Source: Mycobacterium intermedium | Lineage (GTDB): Bacteria > Actinomycetota > Actinomycetes > Mycobacteriales > Mycobacteriaceae | Assembly (NCBI RefSeq): GCF_002086275.1 | Contig: NZ_MVHT01000021.1 | Span: 1-64,000, forward strand | Length of the DNA: 64,000 nucleotides | Reading direction: 5' to 3' | Shown here: positions 9,390-19,746 of the stretch, in pieces | Position numbering within the stretch: position 1 is the first letter of the stretch | Layout: the number at the start of each line of letters is the position of its first letter | Notes under the pieces: generated by a model | Seen by the model: only the letters and a program-made list of their open reading frames with translations | Databases searched by the model: none | Told to the model about the DNA's origin: nothing | Translations under genes and position numbers: made by a program

Positions 9390-10658
9390 GTGCCCCGACC
9401 GCCGCGCCACAACCTCGACTTCTTCTGTGCGGTAGTCATCGTCGGCCTGCTGGCGGGGGTCGCCGGATTGGCGACGACGGTCCTGCTGCGCTATGTCGAG
9501 CACTTCACCTATCACTACTCGTTCGGGTCCCTGCTGGAGGGGATTGCCGGCAGCAGTCCGGTTCGGCGCGCGGTGGCTCCCATGATCGGTGCCGCGTCAG
9601 CGGGGCTGGGCTGGTGGCTGCTGCGGCGCCGGACCAACGTGCCGCCCTTGGCCGGGACCATCGCCCGGCACGAGCGGGTGCCACGGCTGGCCTGGAGCAT
9701 CGACGCCCTGCTGCAGGTGGTTCTGGTGGGCTCCGGCGCCTCGCTGGGCAGGGAAGGGGCACCGCGCCAATTCGCGGCCGTGCTAGGCGATTTGGCGACC
9801 GCATGGCAGAAGCGGCTGACGCCCGAAGACCGGGAGATCCTGCTGGCGTGCGCCGCGGGCGCCGGTCTGGCCGCGGTGTACGCGGTCCCGCTGGCCGGGG
9901 CGCTTTTCACCCTCCGGATCCTGCTGAACACCTGGCGGCTGCGCGCGGTGGGCGCGGCGTTGATCACGTCCAGCCTGGCCACCGCGGTCGGTTCGGTGCT
10001 CACCCACAACGAGCCGGAATTATCTTGGCCCAGTGCGGAATCGATCTATCTGTTCAGCGCGCGGGCGCTGACACTTGCCCCGCTGGCTTTCGCGGTCGGA
10101 TGGGCATTCAACCGGATCATGGCGGCGGCCCGCCCGGCCACCCTGATCCGGTCCTGGGTGCTGATTCCAGCGCTGGCCGGTGCGGGTCTGCTCACCGGCA
10201 TCTGTTCGCACTGGTGGCCCCAGCTGCCCGGCAACGGCAAGAGCATCCTGACGATCAGCCTCGCGCTGGGAACCGCCGGCATGACCCTATCGTCGGCAGC
10301 CGTGCTCCTGATCCTGAAACCACTGCTCACCGCGCTGTTTCTACGGGCGGGCGGCGCGGGCGGCCTGCTCACTCCGTCACTGGCTACCGGCGCTGCCGCC
10401 GGAACCCTGGTGGTATTGGCGAGCAACGCCGCGTTCGGCACCCACATGCACGGGCCGGTGAACTCGCTGTGCGCGGCCGCCGGAGTACTCGCCGTCACCC
10501 AGGGTTCACCGATATGGGCGTCGCTCTTCGTCTGGGAGCTCGCCCATCCGCCGCTCCGGATGCTGTTCGTGTTCATGGTCACCGCGGTCGGGGCGCACTG
10601 GTTGAAGCTGCTGGTCAGTGGGCGTCGGCCAGCGCTACTGGATCACCGGGCGGGTTGA
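9390..10658 (+). CDS. ClC-family chloride channel/transporter
   Basis: 422-residue integral membrane protein of the ClC family (anion channels or Cl-/H+ exchangers). The selectivity-filter sequence GSGASLGREGAPRQ is at about residues 112-125, matching the family GKxGPxxH/GREGP element with Ala in place of Pro. The second conserved region GGLLTPSLATGAAAG is near residue 330, and VTQGSPIWASLFVWE near 370 carries the C-terminal signature. About ten hydrophobic helices are visible and there is no CBS domain. The GTG at 9390 is 17 bp from the divergent VanX-like start. M. tuberculosis has no ClC gene at this locus, so it belongs to an inserted or differently retained patch. Whether it is a channel or an exchanger cannot be decided here. 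Confidence 0.88.
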   Translation: MPRPPRHNLDFFCAVVIVGLLAGVAGLATTVLLRYVEHFTYHYSFGSLLEGIAGSSPVRRAVAPMIGAASAGLGWWLLRRRTNVPPLAGTIARHERVPRLAWSIDALLQVVLVGSGASLGREGAPRQFAAVLGDLATAWQKRLTPEDREILLACAAGAGLAAVYAVPLAGALFTLRILLNTWRLRAVGAALITSSLATAVGSVLTHNEPELSWPSAESIYLFSARALTLAPLAFAVGWAFNRIMAAARPATLIRSWVLIPALAGAGLLTGICSHWWPQLPGNGKSILTISLALGTAGMTLSSAAVLLILKPLLTALFLRAGGAGGLLTPSLATGAAAGTLVVLASNAAFGTHMHGPVNSLCAAAGVLAVTQGSPIWASLFVWELAHPPLRMLFVFMVTAVGAHWLKLLVSGRRPALLDHRAG

Positions 10659-10718
10659 GAGCGAATTAGGTAGTCCACTACTGCAGCCGGCCGCACCGGC
10701 TGGTGTGACGCTCGGTAC

Positions 10719-11213
10719 ATGTCACACCTAAGCGTGGCGCCGGACAGCCTGTTGGCGGCCGCGGGAGACCTGAACAACATCGCGAACTCGCTCGACGAGG
10801 CACATCGACTCGCGGCGCCGGCGACCCTTGCGGTGAGTCCCGCGGCCGCCGATGAGGTGTCAACAGGTATTGCGCAGTTGTTCTCCCAGCACGCTCAGGC
10901 CTATCAGGCGGTGGCCCGAGACGCCGCGGCGTTTCAAGAGCAGTTCGTGCAAAGGCTGACTGCGAGCGCATCGTCGTACGACAGCGCCGAGGAGGTGCTC
11001 GCCTGGTTGTTGCAGGCGGCGTCGAATGCGGTGGGGCCGTACTACACGACCGCCGCGAATACCTTCGCTGCCTCGCTGGTCATCTATCTTGCTTTTTCAG
11101 CGCTGGTGCTACTCGCCTTCCTGATTGTTCAGGTGTTCGCCTTTGCGCGATTCTCGTTGTTGTTTTCTGAGGTGGTTGCTGGGGCCCCTATTACCTTCCC
11201 CATAGCGTTCTGA
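10719..11213 (+). CDS. PE family protein with hydrophobic C-terminal tail
   Basis: 164 residues. Residues 1-95 form a PE domain: MSHLSVAPDSLLAAAGDLNNI, then AADEVSTGIAQLFSQHAQAYQAVARDAAAFQEQF and SYDSAEE. The last contains a YxxxE-type secretion signal of the type VII export pathway (Tyr87-Glu91). In place of a PGRS or lipase domain, the C-terminus has one long hydrophobic stretch (about 118-150, VIYLAFSALVLLAFLIVQVFAF) and a short tail. No partner PPE gene is adjacent; PE proteins usually travel with a PPE protein. It ends 3 bp before the stop of the convergent htdX. The membrane tail suggests envelope anchoring, which is inference. Confidence 0.85.
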   Translation: MSHLSVAPDSLLAAAGDLNNIANSLDEAHRLAAPATLAVSPAAADEVSTGIAQLFSQHAQAYQAVARDAAAFQEQFVQRLTASASSYDSAEEVLAWLLQAASNAVGPYYTTAANTFAASLVIYLAFSALVLLAFLIVQVFAFARFSLLFSEVVAGAPITFPIAF

Positions 11214-11216
11214 ACC

Positions 11217-12059
11217 TCAGAGCGGGCGTACCGTCGCGGTCAGGTGCGGATAGCCCTTGCCGACGTGGCGCAGCGTGAGATCCCACCCGCCTTCTTTTTC
11301 GTCGACGTAGAGGCCCGCGGTCGCGGGCAGGACGACGGGTTTGGCGAACCGCACCGAGTACTTCACCGCATCCGGCAACCGGCCCTCGATATTGGCCAAT
11401 ACGGCGGCGGCGCTGAACATTCCGTGCGCAATCACAGTGGGAAACCCGAACAACTTGGCCGCGATCGGATTGGTGTGGATCGGGTTGTGATCCCCACTGA
11501 CCGAGGCGTAGCGCCGGATCCGGCTGGGCGTGATTTTCAGGACCGTCGTGGGTGGCGGTGGCTTGGGTTGCTTCTGTGGCGGGGGCTTGGGCTCGTCGGA
11601 CAGGCTGGTCCGTTGCTGATGCAGGAACGTCGTCACCTGGTGCCAGGCGTCCTCTTTGCCCACGCTCACGTCGGTCACAATGTCGACCAGCAAGCCTTTG
11701 CGATGCTCACGAAGGTTTTCCGCATGCACGCGCACACCCACGGTGTCGGTGACGGCAATCGGCCGGTACTGGGTGATGTGGTTCTCCATGTGCACCGCAC
11801 CCATTGCGGCGAAAGGGAAGTCGAAACTGGTCACCAGTGACATCACCGACGGGAAGGTCAACGCGAACGGGTAGGTCAGTGGGACGTTGTTGCCGAAGCG
11901 CAGCCCGGTGACCGCCGCGTAGGCCGCCACGTTCGTGTGGTCGATCGGCAGTTCCTCGACGGTGACCGTGCGGTTGGGCAGCGTGTCGCTGCGGGGCACC
12001 AGGGGCAATGCGCCCGCCGCTGCGCGCAGCATGTTCCGCAGGCCGCTTGGTTGATTCAC
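11217..12059 (-). CDS. htdX: (3R)-hydroxyacyl-thioester dehydratase HtdX (MaoC-like)
   Basis: 280-residue double hot-dog enzyme that dehydrates (3R)-hydroxyacyl-ACP or -CoA, linked to the FAS-II type chain. The hydratase 2 motif is clear at about residues 184-210: YASVSGDHNPIHTNPIAAKL, then the conserved GFPTVIAHGM, with the catalytic Asp and His. The N-terminal hot-dog half lacks this motif, as expected. A Pro/Lys-rich connector (PPPQKQPKPPPP) separates the two halves. The GTG at 12059 has GGGAGAG upstream. It lies 18 bp behind fabG4 on the same strand, so reductase and dehydratase are co-expressed, the Rv0241c-Rv0242c order. Confidence 0.93.
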   Translation of the reverse strand: MNQPSGLRNMLRAAAGALPLVPRSDTLPNRTVTVEELPIDHTNVAAYAAVTGLRFGNNVPLTYPFALTFPSVMSLVTSFDFPFAAMGAVHMENHITQYRPIAVTDTVGVRVHAENLREHRKGLLVDIVTDVSVGKEDAWHQVTTFLHQQRTSLSDEPKPPPQKQPKPPPPTTVLKITPSRIRRYASVSGDHNPIHTNPIAAKLFGFPTVIAHGMFSAAAVLANIEGRLPDAVKYSVRFAKPVVLPATAGLYVDEKEGGWDLTLRHVGKGYPHLTATVRPL

Positions 12060-12077
12060 AGCACTCTCCCTACCCCG

Positions 12078-13439
12078 TTATGCGCCGATCATGCCCTGGC
12101 CGCAGACCCGAATCACGTTGCCGGTCAGCGCGTTCGACGCGGGGCTGGCGAAGTACGCGATGGTTTCTGCGACGTCGACGGGCTGCCCGCCCTGCAACAA
12201 CGAACTCATCCGGCGGGCCGCCTCGCGGGTGGCCAGCGGGATGGCTGCGGTCATCTGGGTCTCGATGAAGCCCGGTGCGACGGCGTTGATGGTGATCTTC
12301 TTCTTGGCCAGTTCCGGTGCCAGCGCTTGGGTGATGCCGATCATGCCCGCTTTGGTGGTGGCGTAGTTGGTCTGGCCACGGTTGCCGGCGATGCCGGCGA
12401 TGGAGGACAGCCCGATCACCCGGCCGCCTTCGCCGATGGTGCCGTTGCCCACCAAGCCCTCGGTAAGGCGCAGGGGCGCAAGCAGGTTCACGGCCAGCAC
12501 CGAGTTCCACCGGGCGTCGTCCATGTTGGCCAGCAGTTTGTCGCGGGTAATCCCGGCGTTGTTGACCAGGATGTCGGCCTTGCCGCCGTGGTGGTCGCGC
12601 AGATGCTCGGTGATCTTGTCGACGGCATCCTCGGCGGTGACGTCCAGCCACAACGGCGTGCCGCCCACGTTGTTGGCGGTCTCGGCCAGGGCGTCCTCTG
12701 CGGACTCGACGTCGATCGCGACGACGGCAGCGCCGTCGCGGGCGAACACCTCGGCGATTGTCTTGCCGATGCCGCGGGCGGCCCCGGTCACGATGGCGAC
12801 CTTGCCGTCCAACGGCCGGTCCCAGTCGGCCGGCGGGGTGGCGTCTTCGGCGCCGACGTAGAACACCTGGCCGTCGACGAACGCGGACTTGGCCGACAGG
12901 ATGAACCGCATCGTCGACTCCAGACCGGTCGCGGCCGGCTTGGCGTCCGGGGCGAGGTACACCAGTTGCACGGTGGAACCGCGGCGCACTTCCTTGCCCA
13001 GCGAGCGGGTGAACCCTTCCAGCGCTCGCTGGGCGATCCGCTCGTGGGTGCTGCTCGCCGCTTCGGGCGTGGTACCCACAACCACCAGACGCGCGCAGTG
13101 GTTCAGGTTGCGCAGCAGGGGTGTGAAGAAGTCGTGCAACGCCTTGAGTCCGGTCGGCTCGGTGATGGCGGTGGCGTCGAACACCAGGCCGCCGAACGAA
13201 TCGGCCCAGCGGCCGCCCAGGTTGTTGGCCACCTGGTCGTAGTCGTGCAGGGCGGCGCGCAGCGGCTCGACCACTCGACCCTCGCCGCCGATCAGCAGCG
13301 AGCCGGTCAAGGGCGGCTCGTCGGGGCTGTACCGGCGCAGTGGCTCGGGTTGGGGAAGCCCGAGCTGCTTGGCCAGGAACGATCCGGGTCCGGAGTTGAC
13401 CACCTGGGAGAACAGGTCAGGTGAGCGTTTGGTGGGCAC
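12078..13439 (-). CDS. fabG4: High-molecular-weight 3-oxoacyl reductase FabG4
   Basis: 453-residue NADH-type beta-ketoacyl-CoA/ACP reductase. The N-terminal ~200 residues are the flavodoxin-like domain that marks the long FabG4 form. The C-terminal part is a classical short-chain dehydrogenase with the cofactor loop [14 protein letters not shown] near residue 215, NNAG near 305, the catalytic Ser in [10 protein letters not shown], and YATTK near residue 356. The C-terminus [12 protein letters not shown] is family-typical and takes part in the active site. The GTG at 13439 is preceded by GGAAGG. It is divergent from fadA2 with a 122-bp control region between them and is followed by htdX. Confidence 0.95.
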   Translation of the reverse strand: MPTKRSPDLFSQVVNSGPGSFLAKQLGLPQPEPLRRYSPDEPPLTGSLLIGGEGRVVEPLRAALHDYDQVANNLGGRWADSFGGLVFDATAITEPTGLKALHDFFTPLLRNLNHCARLVVVGTTPEAASSTHERIAQRALEGFTRSLGKEVRRGSTVQLVYLAPDAKPAATGLESTMRFILSAKSAFVDGQVFYVGAEDATPPADWDRPLDGKVAIVTGAARGIGKTIAEVFARDGAAVVAIDVESAEDALAETANNVGGTPLWLDVTAEDAVDKITEHLRDHHGGKADILVNNAGITRDKLLANMDDARWNSVLAVNLLAPLRLTEGLVGNGTIGEGGRVIGLSSIAGIAGNRGQTNYATTKAGMIGITQALAPELAKKKITINAVAPGFIETQMTAAIPLATREAARRMSSLLQGGQPVDVAETIAYFASPASNALTGNVIRVCGQGMIGA

Positions 13440-13466
13440 TGGGTTGCCTTCCGTGTCAGGGACGAA

Positions 13467-13482
13467 CTTACTTCAGAGTAAG
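13467..13482. promoter_or_regulatory. Palindromic operator candidate between fabG4 and fadA2
   Basis: A perfect inverted repeat CTTACT-TCAG-AGTAAG lies in the 122-bp divergent region, 28 bp upstream of fabG4 and 80 bp upstream of fadA2. Written as TTAC-N6-GTAA it matches a palindrome in front of fadE5. The spacing and symmetry fit a dimeric TetR- or GntR-type regulator. Which one binds is unknown. Confidence 0.5.
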
Positions 13483-13561
13483 AACCGTGAGTAGTATTGC
13501 GTGCAGAGGCGGGTACCCCAAAATTAGCCCCCGAACTAGCGGCGACAAACGGAGAGAGAAA

Positions 13562-14884
13562 TTGAGCCCTGCAAGTTCCCAGAACAGCCCGTCCAAGCGC
13601 AGAGTCGCCGTCCTCGGCGGCAACCGGATCCCATTTGGACGATCCGACCGCGCCTATGCCGAGGCGTCTAACCAGGACATGTTCACCGCCGCGCTGAGCG
13701 GCCTGGTGGACCGCTTCGGGTTGGCCGGCGAGCGACTCGACGCGGTGATCGGCGGTGCCGTGCTCAAGCACAGCCGCGACTTCAACCTGATCCGGGAATG
13801 CGTCCTGGGCTCCGAGCTCTCGTCGTACACCCCGGCCTTTGACATCCAGCAAGCCTGCGGCACCGGTCTGCAGGCGGCGGCCATCGGCGCCGACGGCATC
13901 GCAACCGGCCGTTTCGACGTGGTCGCGGCCGGCGGGGTGGACACCACCTCCGACGCGCCGATCGCGCTGGGCGACGACCTGCGCCGCACGCTGCTGAAGC
14001 TGCGCCGCACGAAGTCCAACGCGCAGCGCCTCAAGCTGGTGGGCACGCTGCCCGCCAACATCGGCATTGACGCCCCGGCCAACAGCGAACCGCGTACCGG
14101 GCTGTCGATGGGTGAGCACGCCGCCATCACCGCCAAGGAAATGGGCATCAAGCGCGTCGACCAAGACGAATTGGCCGTCGCCAGCCACCGCAACATGGCC
14201 GCCGCCTACGACCGGGGGTTCTTCGACGACCTGGTCACGCCGTTCCTGGGCCTGTACCGCGACGACAACCTGCGTCCCGACGCCAGCGTGGAGAAGCTCG
14301 CAACGCTGCGCCCGGTGTTCGGAGTGAAGAACGGCGACGCGACCATGACGGCGGGGAACTCCACTCCTCTGACCGACGGCGCCTCGGTGGCGCTGCTGGC
14401 CACCGAGGAGTGGGCGGAGGCACATTCGCTGACGCCGCTGGCCTACTTCGTGGATTCCGAGACGGCAGCGGTGGACTACGTCAACGGGCGCGACGGGCTG
14501 CTCATGGCACCCACCTACGCGGTGCCGCGGCTGCTGGCCCGCAACGGCCTGACCCTGCAGGACTTCGACTTCTACGAGATCCACGAGGCTTTTGCGTCGG
14601 TCGTCCTGGCGCACCTGCAGGCCTGGGAGTCCGAGGACTACTGCAAGGAACGGCTGGGCCTGGACGCCGCGCTCGGCTCCATCGACCGGTCCAAGCTCAA
14701 CGTCAACGGTTCGTCGTTGGCCGCCGGCCACCCCTTCGCGGCTACCGGCGGGCGCATTCTGGCTCAGACGGCCAAGCAGATCGCCGAGAAGAAGGCGCAG
14801 CAGCAGGGCGACAAACCTGTGCGGGGTCTGATCTCGATCTGTGCCGCAGGTGGTCAGGGCGTCGCGGCGATCCTCGAAGCGTGA
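13562..14884 (+). CDS. fadA2: Acetyl-CoA acetyltransferase FadA2 (thiolase)
   Basis: 440-residue thiolase catalysing the last thiolytic step of beta-oxidation or the reverse condensation. The nucleophile Cys is in QQACGTGLQ (about residue 99), the His in FYEIHEAFASV (about 341) and GHPFAATGG (about 390), and the second Cys in SICAAGGQG (about 427), so all thiolase residues are intact. The open frame extends upstream to 13421, but I chose the TTG at 13562: GGAGAGAG at 13551-13558 precedes it and it gives exactly the 440 residues of the family. A rho-independent terminator follows. It is divergent from fabG4. Confidence 0.93.
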   Translation: MSPASSQNSPSKRRVAVLGGNRIPFGRSDRAYAEASNQDMFTAALSGLVDRFGLAGERLDAVIGGAVLKHSRDFNLIRECVLGSELSSYTPAFDIQQACGTGLQAAAIGADGIATGRFDVVAAGGVDTTSDAPIALGDDLRRTLLKLRRTKSNAQRLKLVGTLPANIGIDAPANSEPRTGLSMGEHAAITAKEMGIKRVDQDELAVASHRNMAAAYDRGFFDDLVTPFLGLYRDDNLRPDASVEKLATLRPVFGVKNGDATMTAGNSTPLTDGASVALLATEEWAEAHSLTPLAYFVDSETAAVDYVNGRDGLLMAPTYAVPRLLARNGLTLQDFDFYEIHEAFASVVLAHLQAWESEDYCKERLGLDAALGSIDRSKLNVNGSSLAAGHPFAATGGRILAQTAKQIAEKKAQQQGDKPVRGLISICAAGGQGVAAILEA

Positions 14885-15016
14885 CCGCGCTCACAGGAAA
14901 GTTTTCAGAATTGGTGGTTTGCGATTCGAGTGTGTGGGTAGTCGTCAGGCCGGATAGCCCCGTGTTGTGGTCTGACCCCCCGACCCCGACGGCAACGCGG
15001 GGCAATCCCTAGATCT

Positions 15017-15055
15017 GACCGCCGCTGGAGTGAGGGGATCCAGCGGCGGTCTTTT
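15017..15055 (+). terminator. Rho-independent terminator after fadA2
   Basis: A perfect 13-bp stem (arms 15017-15029 and 15039-15051, GACCGCCGCTGGA and its complement) with a 9-base loop is followed by CTTTTCGGTTT. The T-tract orientation fits the plus-strand fadA2 transcript. Confidence 0.85.
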
Positions 15056-15071
15056 CGGTTTAGCCGATAAC

Positions 15072-15113
15072 GCAAAGATCCCCCGTTTCAACGTGGAAAC
15101 GGGGGATCTTTGC
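15072..15113 (-). terminator. Terminator hairpin, 18-bp perfect stem, for fadE5
   Basis: Arms 15072-15089 and 15096-15113 are perfectly complementary over 18 bp with the 6-base loop AACGTG. The stem contains GATCCCCCG and ends in GCAAA/TTTGC. It lies 17 bp beyond the fadE5 stop, so it should end the minus-strand transcript; being symmetric it may also stop readthrough from fadA2. Confidence 0.85.
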
Positions 15114-15129
15114 TTGGTTCTGAGTAGCC

Positions 15130-16965
15130 CTAGAAGGCGGCCTCGTCCAGCTCCATGATCTCGTTGTCGAGCGTCTCGATCACCTCACGAGTGCTGGTCA
15201 GCAGAGGCAGGAAGTTCTTCGCGAAGAACGACGCCACCGCGATCTTGCCCTCGTAGAACGACCGCTCGCTACCGGTGGCGCCGGCGTCCAGCGCCTCGAT
15301 GGCCACTGCGGCCTGACGCTGCAGCAACCAGCCGATGACCAGGTCACCGACGCTCATCAGGAACCGCACCGAGCCCAGGCCCACCTTGTAGAGGCTGGTG
15401 ACGTCCTCCTGAGCGGCCATCAGGTAGCCGGTGAGGCTGGCCGCCATCGCCTGGACATCGGTCAATGCCTTGGCCAGCAGAGCGCGCTCGCTCTTCAGCC
15501 GCCCGTTGCCGGATTCGCTGTCGACGAACTGCTGAATCTCATTCGACACGTGGGCCAGCGCCACACCCTTGTCGCGGACGATCTTCCGGAAGAAGAAGTC
15601 CTGCGCCTGGATGGCGGTGGTGCCCTCGTACAGCGAGTCGATCTTGGAGTCACGGATGTACTGCTCGATCGGGTAGTCCTGCAAGAAGCCGGACCCACCG
15701 AAGGTCTGCAGGCTCTCGGTGAGCTTGGCGTACGCCTGCTCGGAGCCGACACCCTTGACGATCGGGAGCAGCAGGTCGTTGATCCTGGCCGCCAACTCGG
15801 CGTTGACGCCGTGCACAGCCTCGGCCACCGGCGCGTCCTGGAAGGTCGCGGTGTAGAGGTAGAGGGCGCGCAGACCCTCGGCGTAAGCCTTCTGGGTCAT
15901 CAGCGACCGGCGTACGTCCGGGTGGTGGGTGATGGTCACCCGCGGCGCGGTCTTGTCGGTCATCTGGGTCAGGTCGGCGCCCTGGATGCGTGACTTGGCG
16001 TATTCCAGCGCGTTGAGGTAGCCGGTGGACAGGGTGGCGATGGCCTTGGTGCCGACCATCATGCGGGCCTGCTCGATGACCTCGAACATCTGCGCAATGC
16101 CGTCGTGGACCTCGCCGACCAGCCAGCCCTTGGCGGGCACGTCGTGCTGGCCCAGGGACAGTTCGCAGGTGGTCGATACCTTCAGACCCATCTTGTGCTC
16201 GACGTTGGTGACGAACACACCGTTACGCTCGCCCAGCTCGCCGGTCTCGGGGTCGAAGTGGAACTTCGGCACGAAGAACAGGGACAGGCCTTTGGTGCCG
16301 GGACCAGCGCCCTCGGGGCGGGCCAGCACCAGGTGGAAGATGTTCTCGAACATGTCGCCGGAGTCAGCGGAGGTGATGAACCGCTTGACACCCTCGATGT
16401 GCCACGAACCGTCTTCCTGCTGGATGGCCTTGGTCCGGCCGGCGCCCACGTCCGAGCCGGCGTCCGGCTCGGTGAGCACCATGGTCGATCCCCAGCCACG
16501 CTCGGCGGCGATCACGGCCCACTTCTTCTGCTCCTCGGTGCCGAGGTGGTAGAGGATCTGGGCGAAGCCTGCGCCGCCGGTGTACATCCACACTGCGGGG
16601 TTGGCGCCCAGGATGTGCTCGTGCAGGGCCCACATCAGCGCGCGGGGCATGGGCATGCCGCCGAGCGCCTCGTCGAGGCCGGCCTTGTCCCAACCGGCTT
16701 CCATCACGGCGTGCACGGACTTCTTGAAGCCCTCCGGAATCGTCACCGAGAAGGTCTTGGGGTCGAAGACCGGCGGATTGCGGTCACCCTCGACGAACGA
16801 TGCGGCCACAGGTCCCTCGGCCAGCCGGGCAACCTCGGACAGCATTTCGCGGGCAGTGTCGACGTCCAGGTCGCTGAATTCGCCTTGGCCGAGTGCCTTG
16901 TCAACGCCGAAAAGTTCGAACAGGTTGAATTCCTGGTCGCGGACGTTGCTCTTGTAGTGGCTCAC
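15130..16965 (-). CDS. fadE5: Acyl-CoA dehydrogenase FadE5
   Basis: 611-residue FAD-dependent acyl-CoA dehydrogenase of the long (four-domain) type, first step of beta-oxidation. It has the FAD-binding stretch [13 protein letters not shown] and a TSGD-like [10 protein letters not shown] segment. The catalytic Glu lies in the [13 protein letters not shown] element at about residues 444-456. A C-terminal extension carries the [16 protein letters not shown] region. The frame is open to 16992, but the GTG at 16965 is chosen because AGGAGGA lies just upstream and the protein then begins [15 protein letters not shown] like its orthologues, with identical length. It is transcribed towards fadA2, with two terminators between them, and has a palindrome-rich upstream region. 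Confidence 0.95.
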   Translation of the reverse strand: MSHYKSNVRDQEFNLFELFGVDKALGQGEFSDLDVDTAREMLSEVARLAEGPVAASFVEGDRNPPVFDPKTFSVTIPEGFKKSVHAVMEAGWDKAGLDEALGGMPMPRALMWALHEHILGANPAVWMYTGGAGFAQILYHLGTEEQKKWAVIAAERGWGSTMVLTEPDAGSDVGAGRTKAIQQEDGSWHIEGVKRFITSADSGDMFENIFHLVLARPEGAGPGTKGLSLFFVPKFHFDPETGELGERNGVFVTNVEHKMGLKVSTTCELSLGQHDVPAKGWLVGEVHDGIAQMFEVIEQARMMVGTKAIATLSTGYLNALEYAKSRIQGADLTQMTDKTAPRVTITHHPDVRRSLMTQKAYAEGLRALYLYTATFQDAPVAEAVHGVNAELAARINDLLLPIVKGVGSEQAYAKLTESLQTFGGSGFLQDYPIEQYIRDSKIDSLYEGTTAIQAQDFFFRKIVRDKGVALAHVSNEIQQFVDSESGNGRLKSERALLAKALTDVQAMAASLTGYLMAAQEDVTSLYKVGLGSVRFLMSVGDLVIGWLLQRQAAVAIEALDAGATGSERSFYEGKIAVASFFAKNFLPLLTSTREVIETLDNEIMELDEAAF

Positions 16966-17009
16966 TACGTTCCTCCTCGTTGAGAATGCCACCTTGTGGT
17001 TGGGTACTT

Positions 17010-17076
17010 CTTGCTTAAGTTACCCACCAGTAACAGTGCTAAAAATATACCGACCAGTAACTTCAACGCAAGCAAG
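17010..17076. promoter_or_regulatory. Operator region upstream of fadE5 with nested inverted repeats
   Basis: The 206-bp space between fadE5 and the 2OG-oxygenase gene contains several related elements: GTTAC-N6-GTAAC (17019-17034), a second copy of ACCAGTAAC (17026-17034 and 17053-17061, 27 bp apart), and outer arms AAGTTAC (17017-17023)/GTAACTT (17057-17063) and CTTGCTT (17010-17016)/AAGCAAG (17070-17076). The inner palindrome shares TTAC-N6-GTAA with the site upstream of fadA2. Binding by a fatty-acid-responsive repressor is inference. Confidence 0.5.
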
Positions 17077-17171
17077 TGTGAGCTACATTCCACTAGCTAA
17101 CTAACCAACCGGTTGGGATAGGGCTGATCGCATCCCTGGCAAGCCCGCTGAGCTGCGGCGATGATGGACAA

Positions 17172-18720
<1,549 letters not shown>

Positions 18721-18721
18721 G

Positions 18722-18883
18722 CTACGTCGGCGAGCGCTGGCTCAGCTTCTCGCGAAGGCCCTGGATGCGCCGATTCAACTCGTCCACATCGTCCTGGCGG
18801 TCTTCCTTGCGTGCCAGTTCCGCACGGACCGAGAGTTCGTGGATCGCATGTTTGATGTCGTCGATGCTGGTGGGATCTAGCAT
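18722..18883 (-). CDS. Small charged helical protein, 53 residues
   Basis: A short minus-strand frame begins at the ATG at 18883 with MLDPTSIDDIKHAIHELSVR and ends with REKLSQRSPT. It is rich in Lys, Arg, Asp and Glu with heptad-like Leu/Ile spacing (IHELSVRAELARKEDRQ, then VDELNRRIQGL), consistent with an alpha-helical or coiled-coil peptide. It is convergent with, and one base from, the flavin reductase gene. The ATG is the only start in the frame after an upstream TAA, and no strong ribosome site is visible. The overlapping plus-strand frame has a far less protein-like composition. Function unknown. Confidence 0.6.
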   Translation of the reverse strand: MLDPTSIDDIKHAIHELSVRAELARKEDRQDDVDELNRRIQGLREKLSQRSPT

Positions 18884-18999
18884 CCGATGTGAGTACCCGG
18901 AGTCCCCGCGGGCTTAACGCATCCGGCGGCAATGCCAGCGGACTGTTCGGCCCACGCCCACCGAGTTGACCGGCTAACCGGTTGACCTGAGAACTGGAC

Positions 19000-19746
19000 T
19001 CAGCGTCGGAACAGCTTGTTGCCCAGCCACACGATCGGGTCGTACTTGCGGTCGGCAACCCGCTCTTTCATCGGGATCAACGCATTGTCGGTGATCTTGA
19101 TGTTCTCCGGGCACACCTCGGTGCAGCACTTGGTGATGTTGCAGTAGCCGAGCCCGTGCTCTTCCTGAGCCTGGTCGCGCCGGTCCAGCGTGTCCAGCGG
19201 GTGCATCTCGAGCTCGGCGATCCGCATCAAGAAGCGCGGACCCGCGAAGGCCTGCTTGTTCTCGTCGTGGTCGCGGATGACGTGGCAGACGTTCTGACAC
19301 AAGAAGCATTCGATGCACTTGCGGAACTCCTGCGACCGCTGCACATCCACCTGGGCCATCCGGTATTCGCCGGGCTGAAGGTCCTTGGGTGGGGTGAAAG
19401 ACGGGATCTCGCGCGCCTTCTCGTAGTTGAACGACACGTCGGTCACCAGGTCACGAATCACCGGGAACGTCCGGATCGGAGTGACCGTCACGACCTCGTC
19501 CTCGGCGAACGTCGACATCCGGGTCATGCACATCAGGCGCGGCTTGCCGTTGATCTCCGCCGAACACGATCCACACTTGCCGGCCTTGCAGTTCCAGCGC
19601 ACCGCGAGGTCGGGTGACTGCGTCTGCTGCAAGCGGTGGATGACGTCGAGCACCACCTCGCCCTCGTTCACCTCGACGGTGAAATCTTCTAGCCCGCCCC
19701 CGGTTTCGTCGCCGCGCCAGACGCGCAAGCTCGCGTTGTAGCCCAT
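19000..19746 (-). CDS. sdhB: Succinate dehydrogenase 1 / fumarate reductase-like iron-sulfur subunit
   Basis: 248-residue iron-sulfur subunit that passes electrons from the flavoprotein to the membrane quinone site. The [2Fe-2S] domain has RWNCKAGKCGSCSAEING followed by a further Cys in PRLMC. The C-terminal domain has CIECFLCQNVC and TKCCTEVCPE for the [4Fe-4S] and [3Fe-4S] clusters. I chose the ATG at 19746 (MGYNASLRVW) over the GTG at 19749; the ATG overlaps the sdhA TGA by one base (TGATG), so the two are translationally coupled. Orthologue of Rv0247c, the Sdh1 system of mycobacteria. Confidence 0.93.
   Translation of the reverse strand: MGYNASLRVWRGDETGGGLEDFTVEVNEGEVVLDVIHRLQQTQSPDLAVRWNCKAGKCGSCSAEINGKPRLMCMTRMSTFAEDEVVTVTPIRTFPVIRDLVTDVSFNYEKAREIPSFTPPKDLQPGEYRMAQVDVQRSQEFRKCIECFLCQNVCHVIRDHDENKQAFAGPRFLMRIAELEMHPLDTLDRRDQAQEEHGLGYCNITKCCTEVCPENIKITDNALIPMKERVADRKYDPIVWLGNKLFRR

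Noticed and set aside
13421..13561. Longer FadA2 start at 13421
   Set aside because: The extra 47 residues have no thiolase homology and run across the fabG4 start and palindromic operator; the TTG at 13562 has a ribosome site and the family length.
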